Positions 56,450 to 64,000 of a stretch of 64,000 bases of DNA are shown here, piece after piece; within the stretch, counting starts at the first letter, position 1; each line of letters begins with the position of its first letter. The position numbers and the translations under genes are program-made. The notes below the pieces were generated by a model that saw only the letters and a program-made list of their open reading frames with translations, had not been told where the DNA came from and made no database searches. The stretch is from NCBI RefSeq assembly GCF_040730185.1, contig NZ_CP160402.1, forward strand, positions 1,302,001 through 1,366,000, in the 5' to 3' direction. Source of the DNA: Streptomyces sp. Je 1-332. GTDB taxonomy: Bacteria > Actinomycetota > Actinomycetes > Streptomycetales > Streptomycetaceae.

Positions 56450-57055
56450 CTAGGATCCCGCCCCCGCGTGCCCCCGCACCATCCCGACGAACAGCTCGTG
56501 CATGCGGTGGTCGCCCGTCAGCTCGGGGTGGAACGACGTGGCGAGCGCGTTGCCCTGACGCACGGCGACGATGTGTCCCTCGTGCTCGGCGAGCACCTCG
56601 ACGCGCGCGCCGACCGATTCGACCCAGGGGGCGCGGATGAAGACACCCTCCACGGGGTCGCCGTCGATGCCCGCGATGTCGACGGCCGCCTCGAAGGACT
56701 CGTTCTGCCGCCCGAAGGCGTTGCGGCGCACGATCATGTCGATGCCGCCGAAGGTCTCCTGCTCCGAGCGCGGATCCAGGATCTTGTCGGCGAGCATGAT
56801 CATGCCCGCGCAGCTGCCGTAGACCGGCATGCCGTCACGCACGCGCGCGCGAAGGGGCTCCATCAGGCCGAAGAGTGCGGCCAGTTTGGAGATGGTGGTG
56901 GACTCCCCGCCCGGGATGACCAGGCCGTCCACCTCGGCGAGCTCTTCGGGGCGCCTGACCGGCCTGGCCACGGCGTCCGCCGAGGCCAGGGCGATCAAGT
57001 GCTCCCGTACGTCGCCCTGGAGAGCCAGGACGCCGACTACAGGGGTGTCAGTCAT
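56450..57055 (-). CDS. pdxT: Pyridoxal 5'-phosphate synthase glutaminase subunit PdxT
   Basis: A 201-residue class I glutaminase that feeds ammonia to Pdx[28 protein letters not shown], the nucleophile Cys in [12 protein letters not shown], and [11 protein letters not shown] with the catalytic His/Glu are present. It follows pdxS by 12 nt. Confidence 0.96.
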   Translation of the reverse strand: MTDTPVVGVLALQGDVREHLIALASADAVARPVRRPEELAEVDGLVIPGGESTTISKLAALFGLMEPLRARVRDGMPVYGSCAGMIMLADKILDPRSEQETFGGIDMIVRRNAFGRQNESFEAAVDIAGIDGDPVEGVFIRAPWVESVGARVEVLAEHEGHIVAVRQGNALATSFHPELTGDHRMHELFVGMVRGHAGAGS

Positions 57056-57067
57056 CTACGTAGTGCC

Positions 57068-57982
57068 TTACCAGCCACGGTTCGCGTAGCGCTCGGCCTC
57101 GGGGAGGGTGTCGCAGTTGATGCCGACCATGGCCTCGCCGAGGTTGCGGGACGCGTCCGCGATGATCTTGGGGTCGTCGTAGAAGGTGGTGGCCTTCACG
57201 ATGGCGGCGGCGCGCGCGGCCGGGTCGCCCGACTTGAAGATGCCGGAGCCGACGAAGACGCCCTCGGCACCGAGCTGGCGCATCAGGGCGGCGTCGGCGG
57301 GGGTGGCGACGCCACCGGCCGAGAAGAGGACCACCGGCAGCTTGCCCAGCTCGGAGACCTCCTTGACCAGCTCGTACGGGGCGCGCAGGTCCTTGGCGGC
57401 GGCGTACAGCTCGTTGTTGTCGAAGCCGCGCAGCTTGGCGATCTCGTTCTTGATCTGGCGCAGGTGACGCACGGCCTCGACGACGTTGCCGGTGCCGGCC
57501 TCGCCCTTGGAGCGGATCATGGCCGCGCCCTCGGCGATGCGGCGCAGGGCCTCGCCCAGGTTGGTGGCGCCGCAGACGAACGGGGTCGTGAAGGCGAACT
57601 TGTCGCTGTGGTTGACCTCGTCGGCCGGCGTCAGGACCTCGGACTCGTCGATGTAGTCGACGCCGAGGGACTGCAGGACCTGGGCCTCGACGAAGTGGCC
57701 GATGCGGGACTTGGCCATGACCGGGATGGAGACGGCCTCGATGATCTCTTCGATCATGTTCGGGTCGGACATCCGGGCGACGCCGCCGTCCTTGCGGATG
57801 TCGGCGGGGACCCGCTCCAGCGCCATGACGGCGACCGCGCCCGCGTCCTCGGCTATCTTCGCCTGCTCGGCGTTGACGACGTCCATGATGACGCCGCCCT
57901 TGAGCTGCTCGGCCATGCCGCGCTTGACGCGTGCGGTGCCGGTCTCGGGCGACTGGTTGCTGCTGGGGAGGGTGCTGGACAC
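57068..57982 (-). CDS. pdxS: Pyridoxal 5'-phosphate synthase subunit PdxS
   Basis: A 304-residue TIM-barrel enzyme that makes PLP from ribose 5-phosphate, glyceraldehyde 3-phosphate and ammonia. [38 protein letters not shown] (with a catalytic Lys) and [19 protein letters not shown] are diagnostic. The GTG at 57982 has GAGG 8 nt upstream; the first 20 residues vary in the family. It is one of the most conserved proteins in the window. Confidence 0.96.
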   Translation of the reverse strand: MSSTLPSSNQSPETGTARVKRGMAEQLKGGVIMDVVNAEQAKIAEDAGAVAVMALERVPADIRKDGGVARMSDPNMIEEIIEAVSIPVMAKSRIGHFVEAQVLQSLGVDYIDESEVLTPADEVNHSDKFAFTTPFVCGATNLGEALRRIAEGAAMIRSKGEAGTGNVVEAVRHLRQIKNEIAKLRGFDNNELYAAAKDLRAPYELVKEVSELGKLPVVLFSAGGVATPADAALMRQLGAEGVFVGSGIFKSGDPAARAAAIVKATTFYDDPKIIADASRNLGEAMVGINCDTLPEAERYANRGW

Positions 57983-58116
57983 GGAGTTGACCTCGCTCGC
58001 TGAAGACGGGTTACTGCGTCTAAGAGGAAACTCCCGGCCACCAGTCCACAGCAAGGGCCAATGACTGACCGGTGGCTCATTTTTCCCGGACGCTCCTGGT
58101 CAGGGACGTGCCGGGT

Positions 58117-58662
58117 CTACGAAGTCGCGCGGTCGGCCAGCGCGACCGGCGGTTCGTCGTCCATCTCGAAGGCCATCGGGAACGGCGCGTGCCCCGCGAG
58201 GCGGAACCAGCGCACCGTGCGGTGCCTGCGCAGGGCGCGGGCCGCGCGTACGGCGTCGTTGTGAAAACGCCTGGCCATCGGCACCCGGCGTACGGCCGCC
58301 GCCAGTTCGGTCGCCGCCTCGTCGCCGCCGGGAGCCTCGCGCACCGCGTCGACCTGCTCCGGCTCGCCGAAGATCGCACGCAACGCCTGGCTCAGCTCGC
58401 TCTCGGCGACCTCGCGGTGCTCCTCCTCGGCCTGCCGGGCCGCGTGCGCCGCTTCGTAGAGCACGATGGAGGCCGCCGGGTCGAGCACTCCGGAGGTGGC
58501 AAGCTCCTGGGCTACCGATGCGCGGCGGAGCAGCTGGGCGTCGAGGGCGGCGCGGGCCGCGTCGATGCGGGCGTGCAGCCGGTCGAGCCGGCCCGCGGTC
58601 CAGCTCAGGTAGAGGCCGATCGCGAAGAGGGCTACCGCGATCCAGATCAGTGTCGAGGTCAC
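58117..58662 (-). CDS. Single-pass membrane protein of unknown function
   Basis: A 181-residue protein with an N-terminal transmembrane helix (residues 3-22, STLIWIAVALFAIGLYLSWT) and a long cytoplasmic helical region rich in Ala, Arg and Glu (RLHARIDAARAALDAQLLRR through HREVAESELSQALRAIF). The layout is LemA-like, but I cannot prove family membership. It lies between pimA and pdxS, 104 nt after pimA, in a conserved position in Streptomyces as far as I recall. Confidence 0.75.
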   Translation of the reverse strand: MTSTLIWIAVALFAIGLYLSWTAGRLDRLHARIDAARAALDAQLLRRASVAQELATSGVLDPAASIVLYEAAHAARQAEEEHREVAESELSQALRAIFGEPEQVDAVREAPGGDEAATELAAAVRRVPMARRFHNDAVRAARALRRHRTVRWFRLAGHAPFPMAFEMDDEPPVALADRATS

Positions 58663-58741
58663 CGGCCCGAGGCTAGTCGAGCCGGCCCGCCCGCATGACC
58701 GCCGGGCTCACAGGACCGCGCCGGGCAGCCCCGCGGGCGGC

Positions 58742-58777
58742 CAGGTCAGTCCCGCGGCCGGTCAGGTCAGTCCCGCG
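58742..58777. repeat. 15-bp direct repeat at the pimA 3' end
   Basis: CAGGTCAGTCCCGCG occurs at 58742-58756 and 58763-58777; the right copy contains the pimA stop. It is a small duplication of the end of the gene. Confidence 0.6.
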
Positions 58778-59927
58778 CGAGCCCGAACCGCGCCCGCAGG
58801 CCGGAGCGTTCGTCGGCGTCCACCGCTGCGGCCCCGTCCGCCACCGTCTCGTACACCGAGAGGATGTCGGCGCCCACCGTCGACCAGTCGAAGCGGCGCA
58901 CGTGCTTGCTGCCGCGCTCGCGCAGCTCCTCGCGGCGCTCGGGGTCGCCGAGGAGCCGCAGGGCGGCGGCTGCCAGCGAGTCCGCGTCCTCGTTCGTGAA
59001 CAGATCGCCCGCCGCGCCCTGGTCGAGGACCTGCGCGAAGGCGTCCAGATCGCTGGCGAGCACGGGTGCGCCCGCAGACAGCGCCTCGACCAGGATGATC
59101 CCGAAGCTCTCGCCGCCGGTGTTGGGAGCGACGTACACGTCGACGCTGGCCAGCAGCCGTGCCTTGTCCTCGTCGCTGACCATGCCGAGGAACTCCACGC
59201 GCTCCCGCATCTCGACGGGCAGCGAGGAGACGGCCTCGTGTTCGTCACCGCGGCCCGCGACGAGCAGCCGGGTGTCGGGGCGCTCGGCGAGGATCTTCGG
59301 CAGCGCCTTCATCAGCACCGGAAGGCCCTTGCGCGGCTCGTCGATACGGCCGATGAAGCCGATCGTCCCGCCCTGCCATTCGACCTTGGGCTCGACCTTC
59401 GCGAAGAAGTCGACGTCCACGCCGTTCGGGATGACGACCGCGTCGCCGCCGAGGTGCTCGACGAGGGTGCGGCGCGCGTACTCGCTCACCGCGATGCGCG
59501 CGCTGATCTTCTCCAGGGCCGGCTGCAGGATCGGATACGCCGCGATCATGGCGCGCGAACGGGGGTTGGACGTGTGGAACGTCGCGACGATCGGCCCCTG
59601 CGCCGCCCAGCACGTGAGCAGCCCGAGCGACGGCGAGGTCGGCTCGTGGATGTGGATGACGTCGAACGTGCCGTCGTGCAGCCAGCGCCGCACCCGCGCG
59701 GCCGACAGGAACCCGAAGTTGAGCCGGGCCACCGAGCCGTTGTACGGCACGGGAACGGCGCGGCCCGCCGAGACGACGTACGGCGGAAGGGGGGTCTCGT
59801 CGTCCGCGGGAGCGAGGACGGACACCTCGTGCCCGAGGCGGATCAGATGCTCCGCCAGGTCACGGATGTGGAACTGGACGCCGCCCGGCACGTCCCACGA
59901 GTAGGGGCAGACGATGCCGATTCTCAC
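58767..59927 (-). CDS. pimA: Phosphatidylinositol alpha-mannosyltransferase PimA-like
   Basis: A 386-residue GT4 glycosyltransferase that adds the first mannose from GDP-mannose to phosphatidyl-myo-inositol on the inner membrane face. MRIGIVCPYSWDVPGGVQFH starts the acceptor domain, HIHEPTSPSLG and ATFHTSNPRSR are the inositol-binding loops, and GGESFGIILVEALSAGAPV is the donor-binding E(x)7E region. It follows the acyltransferase with 4-nt overlap. The pgsA-acyltransferase-pimA order matches the mycobacterial PIM cluster. Confidence 0.93.
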   Translation of the reverse strand: MRIGIVCPYSWDVPGGVQFHIRDLAEHLIRLGHEVSVLAPADDETPLPPYVVSAGRAVPVPYNGSVARLNFGFLSAARVRRWLHDGTFDVIHIHEPTSPSLGLLTCWAAQGPIVATFHTSNPRSRAMIAAYPILQPALEKISARIAVSEYARRTLVEHLGGDAVVIPNGVDVDFFAKVEPKVEWQGGTIGFIGRIDEPRKGLPVLMKALPKILAERPDTRLLVAGRGDEHEAVSSLPVEMRERVEFLGMVSDEDKARLLASVDVYVAPNTGGESFGIILVEALSAGAPVLASDLDAFAQVLDQGAAGDLFTNEDADSLAAAALRLLGDPERREELRERGSKHVRRFDWSTVGADILSVYETVADGAAAVDADERSGLRARFGLARD

Positions 59928-60862
59928 GGGGTGGTCCCCTCGCCGGGCCGCACGGAGTCGTCAGCGGCCCCCTTCGCGGGGTCGAGATCAGCGAGCCACA
60001 AGCGCTGCAGCATGTGCCAGTCCTCCGGATGGTCGGCGATACCCGTGGCGAAGGCGTCTGCCAGCGCCTGCGTCATGACAGACGTCTTCTCCGGGCGGGT
60101 ACCTGTCTCGGGGACATCGACGGGAGCGTGGACGCGCCCCTTCATGACGGGCGACTCGTCGAACCAGAGGGTGGCCGGCAGCAACAGCGCCCCCGTCTGC
60201 TGCGCGAGCATCGCGGGCCCCGCGGGCATCCGCGCGGTGTCCCCGAAGAACTTGACCTCGGCGCCGGACGCCGACAGGTCCCGGTCCGCGACCAGGCAGA
60301 CCAGGCCGCCCGCGCGCAGCCGGCGCGCCAGGGTGCCGAAGGCGGAGCCGCCCTCGTGCGGCAGGACCTCCATGCCAAGGCCCTCGCGGTAGGCGACGAA
60401 ACGGTCGTACAGCGTCTCGGGCTTGAGCCGCTCGGCGACCGTCGTGAACGGCGTGTCCAGCTTCGTGGTGACCCACGCGCCCGCCAGGTCCCAGTTGCCC
60501 AGGTGCGGAAGGGCCAGAATCACGCCCTTGCCGGAGGCCAGGCCGTCCGTCAAGTGGTGGAGGTCCTTGATCTCGACGCCCGCCTTGATGCGCTCCCGGC
60601 TCCACGACGGCAGCCGGAACGACTCCATCCAGTAGCGCAGGTACGAGCGCATGCCCGCCTTGGACAGCTCGCGCAACCGCTCCGGGCTCGCGTCGGGCAC
60701 CACGCGCGCGTAGTTGGCCTCAAGACGCAGGACGCCCTTGCCGCGCCGCTTCCACACGGCGTCGGCGATGGTCCGGCCGAGGCGCACGGCCACCGGCTCG
60801 GGGAGCTTCTTGACCGAGCTCCAGGCCACTCCGTAGAGCGCGTCGGTCAGGCGGTCCTTCAC
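59924..60862 (-). CDS. Phosphatidylinositol mannoside acyltransferase
   Basis: A 312-residue LpxL/HtrB-family acyltransferase, the counterpart of mycobacterial PatA, which acylates the 6-position of the mannose on PIM. The catalytic HxxxxD motif is HLGNWD (about residue 117); VADRDLSASGAEVKFFG and MPAGPAMLAQQTGA are family-like. GTG start at 60862. It overlaps pgsA and pimA by 4 nt at each end, so the three enzymes are coupled. Confidence 0.9.
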   Translation of the reverse strand: MKDRLTDALYGVAWSSVKKLPEPVAVRLGRTIADAVWKRRGKGVLRLEANYARVVPDASPERLRELSKAGMRSYLRYWMESFRLPSWSRERIKAGVEIKDLHHLTDGLASGKGVILALPHLGNWDLAGAWVTTKLDTPFTTVAERLKPETLYDRFVAYREGLGMEVLPHEGGSAFGTLARRLRAGGLVCLVADRDLSASGAEVKFFGDTARMPAGPAMLAQQTGALLLPATLWFDESPVMKGRVHAPVDVPETGTRPEKTSVMTQALADAFATGIADHPEDWHMLQRLWLADLDPAKGAADDSVRPGEGTTP

Positions 60863-61530
60863 GACGTGGCCTCACTGCCCTGGGCCGGGGCCGCCGTGGC
60901 CGCGTCCGCCTCCGCGGACTCCCTGCGCACGGTCACGACGCGCTGGACCAGCGTGACGAGGCTGCCGACGGCGACGATCCACAGGGCGATGGGCAGCAGT
61001 ACGTCGATGCCGGGGACCCCGAACTTGTGCAGTCCCGCGAGGCCCGCGGCGACCAGCGAGATCACCAGGCGCTCGGCGCGCTCCACCAGGCCGTTGACCG
61101 CGACGGGCAGGCCGATCGCCTCGCCGCGCGCCTTCGTGTACGAGACCACCTGGCCGCTGGCCAGGCAGAAGATGGAGACGGCGCACAGGACGTTGTTGTC
61201 GCCGGAGCCCGCGTACCAGAGCGCGAGGCCACCGAAGATCGCGCTGTCGGCGACCCGGTCGAGCGTGGAGTCCAGGAAGGCTCCCCAGCGGCTGGAGCGT
61301 CCCAGCTGCCGCGCCATGTTCCCGTCGACGAGGTCGGAGAACACGAAGAGCGTGATGACGATCGTGCCCCAGAAGAACTCTCCGCGGGGGAAGAAGACCA
61401 GCGCGCCCGCCATCACACCGGCCGTGCCGATGAACGTGACCGCGTCGGGGCTCACGCCGCGACGGATGAGAAACGCGGCGAACGGAGTGAGAACACGCGT
61501 GAAGAATGCACGCGCGTACTTGTTCAGCAT
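60859..61530 (-). CDS. pgsA: Phosphatidylinositol phosphate synthase (CDP-alcohol phosphatidyltransferase)
   Basis: A 223-residue membrane enzyme with six transmembrane helices. The CDP-alcohol motif DGxxAR(x)8Gxx(x)DxxxD is fulfilled by DGNMARQLGRSSRWGAFLD followed by STLD. In Actinobacteria of this type the acceptor is inositol 1-phosphate, as the neighbouring pimA suggests; the old name pgsA (phosphatidylglycerophosphate synthase) is misleading. ATG at 61530. It leads the PIM unit. Confidence 0.92.
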   Translation of the reverse strand: MLNKYARAFFTRVLTPFAAFLIRRGVSPDAVTFIGTAGVMAGALVFFPRGEFFWGTIVITLFVFSDLVDGNMARQLGRSSRWGAFLDSTLDRVADSAIFGGLALWYAGSGDNNVLCAVSIFCLASGQVVSYTKARGEAIGLPVAVNGLVERAERLVISLVAAGLAGLHKFGVPGIDVLLPIALWIVAVGSLVTLVQRVVTVRRESAEADAATAAPAQGSEATS

Positions 61531-61789
61531 GGCCTTCCCGAGGGGTCGGTGAGCCGCGCGGCCCTGTTGGCCACCGGCTGGCCCATCGTAGTCACGCCCT
61601 TGACCGACCGGCTCGCCCCCTCACGATCGCGTACGACGTATGGACGCACAGTGACCCGAGTGGAAAGCTCGAAAGCACCGCGGGCGTCGCCGGAGCCGAC
61701 CCGCACGCGGCCCCCGCGTGTCCGCGAGCAGCCAGCATCCCCGAGGGGGCTGTGCCTCCTCACCGTGCACGTGACCGGGAGGCCAAGGC

Positions 61790-63997
61790 ATGGGCGACAA
61801 GGCGAACGCACACCCCGGAGCCGCCGGCAGGGCTACAGCGGCCGACCACCCCGCCTCCGTACGGAATGTGGTGCTGGTCGGCCACAGCGGATCGGGCAAG
61901 ACGACTCTGGTGGAGGCCCTCGCGCTGACCGCGGGGGCGGTGAACCGCGCGGGCCGCGTGGAGGACGGCACGGCCGTCTCCGACTACGACGACATCGAGC
62001 ACCGGCAACGGCGCTCCGTACAGCTGTCCCTCGTCCCCGTCGAATGGGGCGGCTACAAGATCAATCTCCTGGACACCCCCGGGTACGCCGATTTCGTCGG
62101 CGAGTTGAGGGCCGGTCTGCGCGCCGCGGACGCGGCCCTTTTCGTCGTTTCGGCGGCCGAGGGCATCGAGGGCATCACCGGCGCGACCCGCATGGTGTGG
62201 GAGGAGTGCGCGGCGGTCGGCATGCCGCGGGCCATCGTGGTCACGCACCTGGAGTCGGCCCGCGCGGACTTCACCGCGATGACCCGCACCTGCGCGGACG
62301 CGTTCGGCGCCGACGACCCCGACGCGGTGCTTCCGCTCTATCTGCCGCTGCACGGCGCCGAGGGACCGGACGGGCACGCTCCGGTGACCGGCCTCGTGGG
62401 CCTGCTCTCGCAGCGGATATTCGACTACGCGTCCGGCGAACGGAAGGAGTCCGAACCTGGCGACGACCAGCTCCCGCTCATCGAGGACGCCCGCAACAAA
62501 CTGATCGAGGGGATCATCGCGGAGAGCGAGGACGAGTCGCTCATGGACTGCTATCTCAGCGGCGAGGACCTCGACTTCAAGACCCTGGTGGAGGATCTGG
62601 AACGGGCCGTGGCACGCGGCATCTTCCACCCCGTGCTCGCGGCGGCCCCCGCCGCCGACGGCGCCCGGCAGGGCATCGGCACGGTGGAGCTCCTGGAGCT
62701 GATCACGGGCGGTTTCCCCACCCCCCTGGAGCACCCGGCGCCCGCCGTCACCACCCCCAGCGGCAAGGCGCGGCCCGCGATCACCTGCGACCCCGCGGGA
62801 CCACTGGTCGCCGAGGTCGTGAAGACCGCGTCCGATCCCTACGTGGGGCGCGTCTCGCTCGTACGCGTCTTCTCCGGCACCCTGCGGCCCGACGAGACCG
62901 TGCATGTCTCGGGGCACGGCCTGGCCGACCGCGGCCACGAGGACCACGACGTCGACGAGCGTGTCGGAGCGCTCTCCTCGCCCTTCGGCAAGCACCAGCG
63001 CCCGCTCAGCAGTTGCATCGCCGGCGATCTGGCCTGCGTCGCCAAGCTGAACCGCGCCGAGACGGGCGACACCCTCTCCGCCAAGGACGACCCCCTCCTG
63101 ATGGCGCCCTGGGACATGCCCGACCCGCTCCTGCCGCTCGCCATCGAGGCGCACAGCAAGGCGGACGAGGACAAGCTCTCCCAGGGGTTGTCCCGTCTGG
63201 TCGCCGAGGACCCGACGATGCGCCTGGAGCAGAACCAGAACACCCACCAGGTGGTGCTGTGGTGCCTGGGCGAGGCGCATGCCGATGTGGCCCTGGAGCG
63301 GCTGCGCAGCCGGTACGGCGTGCAGGTCGACGTCGTGCCGCACAAGGTCTCCCTTCGGGAGACGTTCGCGGGCAGGTCGGCCGGGCGGGGCCGTCATGTG
63401 AAGCAGTCCGGCGGCCACGGCCAGTACGCGATCTGCGAGATCGAGGTCGAGCCGCTGCCGGGCGGCAGCGGCATCGAGTTCGTCGACAAGGTCGTGGGCG
63501 GCGCCGTGCCCCGGCAGTTCATCCCGTCCGTCGAGAAGGGCGTGCGCGCGCAGGCCGCGAAGGGTGTGGCCGCGGGGTACCCCCTCATCGACGTACGCGT
63601 CACGCTGCTCGACGGCAAGGCGCACTCGGTGGACTCCTCGGACGCCGCGTTCCAGACGGCGGGCGCGCTCGCCCTGCGCGAGGCCGCGGCAGACGCGCGG
63701 ATCCATCTTCTGGAGCCGGTGGCCGAGGTGCGGGTCCTGGTCGGCGACGACCACGTGGGTTCGGTGATGAGCGACTTCTCGGGGCGCCGCGGCCGGGTGG
63801 TGGGCACCGAGCAGGCGCCCGGCGGGCGCACGCTGGTGCGGGCCGAGGTGCCGGAGATCGAGATCGGGCGGTACGCCGTGGATCTGAGGTCGCTCTCGCA
63901 GGGCACCGCGCGCTTCAGCCGCAGCTACGCACGCCACGAGCCCATGCCGCCACAGCTCTCCGAGAGGATTCGTGAACAGGCCCAGGGCATCTCCTAG
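61790..63997 (+). CDS. EF-G-like translational GTPase (FusA2 type) with altered G4 motif
   Basis: A 735-residue homologue of elongation factor G. G1 GHSGSGKT (31-38) and G3 DTPGYADF (95-102) are intact. The G4 position reads VTHLES (Thr152-His153-Leu154-Glu155) where EF-G has NKxD, so guanine specificity may be changed. Switch I (RQRRSVQLSLVPV) also lacks the RGIT pattern. Domains II, III, IV (VKQSGGHGQYAICEIEVEP) and V are recognisable. It is divergent from pgsA, with the shared 259-bp region 61531-61789. The true EF-G is elsewhere. ATG at 61790 was chosen from homology; no strong Shine-Dalgarno is seen beyond GGGAGG at 61770-61775. Confidence 0.85.
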   Translation: MGDKANAHPGAAGRATAADHPASVRNVVLVGHSGSGKTTLVEALALTAGAVNRAGRVEDGTAVSDYDDIEHRQRRSVQLSLVPVEWGGYKINLLDTPGYADFVGELRAGLRAADAALFVVSAAEGIEGITGATRMVWEECAAVGMPRAIVVTHLESARADFTAMTRTCADAFGADDPDAVLPLYLPLHGAEGPDGHAPVTGLVGLLSQRIFDYASGERKESEPGDDQLPLIEDARNKLIEGIIAESEDESLMDCYLSGEDLDFKTLVEDLERAVARGIFHPVLAAAPAADGARQGIGTVELLELITGGFPTPLEHPAPAVTTPSGKARPAITCDPAGPLVAEVVKTASDPYVGRVSLVRVFSGTLRPDETVHVSGHGLADRGHEDHDVDERVGALSSPFGKHQRPLSSCIAGDLACVAKLNRAETGDTLSAKDDPLLMAPWDMPDPLLPLAIEAHSKADEDKLSQGLSRLVAEDPTMRLEQNQNTHQVVLWCLGEAHADVALERLRSRYGVQVDVVPHKVSLRETFAGRSAGRGRHVKQSGGHGQYAICEIEVEPLPGGSGIEFVDKVVGGAVPRQFIPSVEKGVRAQAAKGVAAGYPLIDVRVTLLDGKAHSVDSSDAAFQTAGALALREAAADARIHLLEPVAEVRVLVGDDHVGSVMSDFSGRRGRVVGTEQAPGGRTLVRAEVPEIEIGRYAVDLRSLSQGTARFSRSYARHEPMPPQLSERIREQAQGIS

Positions 63998-64000
63998 TTG

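Overview
The window is a high-G+C actinobacterial chromosome segment, almost certainly Streptomyces. The evidence is BldD with its c-di-GMP-binding signature, the actinobacterial integration host factor, a degenerate PriA with intact zinc cysteines, a PimA/acyltransferase/PgsA phosphatidylinositol mannoside block, frequent GTG and TTG starts, and strong G/C bias at third codon positions. Most of the window is conserved core genome on the minus strand, packed into operons with 1-8 nt overlaps.

Layout from left to right. 1-9.6 kb: rsmB (cut by the window edge), fmt, a plus-strand HTH protein, an IS110-family element, then priA, metK, coaBC and rpoZ. 9.6-20.9 kb: gmk, mihF and the pyrimidine operon pyrR-pyrB-pyrC-(PH-like membrane gene)-carA-carB-pyrD-pyrF, read right to left. 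The pyrR leader contains a PyrR-binding hairpin that hides the Shine-Dalgarno sequence. 21-25 kb: bldD on the plus strand with two abutting BldD boxes on its promoter, then nusB, efp, an M24 peptidase homologue with altered metal ligands, and a proline-rich P-loop kinase. 25-34.7 kb: an alaS-ruvX-mltG-aroE-aroC-aroK-aroB gene string, preceded by two small membrane-associated genes. 34.8-37 kb: a plus-strand NB-ARC/TPR ATPase without a DNA-binding domain, which runs into rpsD. 37-43 kb: an exported HNH lipoprotein, rarA, a VKOR-like membrane protein, hisS and an MBL-fold hydrolase. 43-45.3 kb: a membrane-anchored cyclophilin and a DUF349 protein on the plus strand. 45.4-58 kb: relA, apt, a small secreted protein on the opposite strand, secF, secD, yajC, ruvB, ruvA, ruvC, yebC, pdxT and pdxS. 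58-64 kb: a small membrane protein, pimA, a PIM acyltransferase, pgsA, and a divergent EF-G-like GTPase.

The most interesting object is the IS110-family element (about 2620-4101). Its left noncoding end folds, by hand, into a 5' stem-loop followed by two larger loops, as expected for a bridge RNA. The second loop carries CATAACG, the exact reverse complement of the left tip of the element. The C6 and G6 arms of the first loop match the run of C at both junctions. Joining right end to left end would create a TTGACG-18 bp-TATGTT promoter. No bridge RNA, guide or end of this element has been verified by search or experiment.

Other points of note are two enzymes of familiar folds with altered active-site residues (the M24 protein and the EF-G-like protein), PriA with no helicase motifs, unusually long perfect terminator hairpins (up to 25 bp), and a possible gene remnant upstream of rpsD. 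All starts were chosen by hand from homology and ribosome-binding sites; alternatives are given where they matter.
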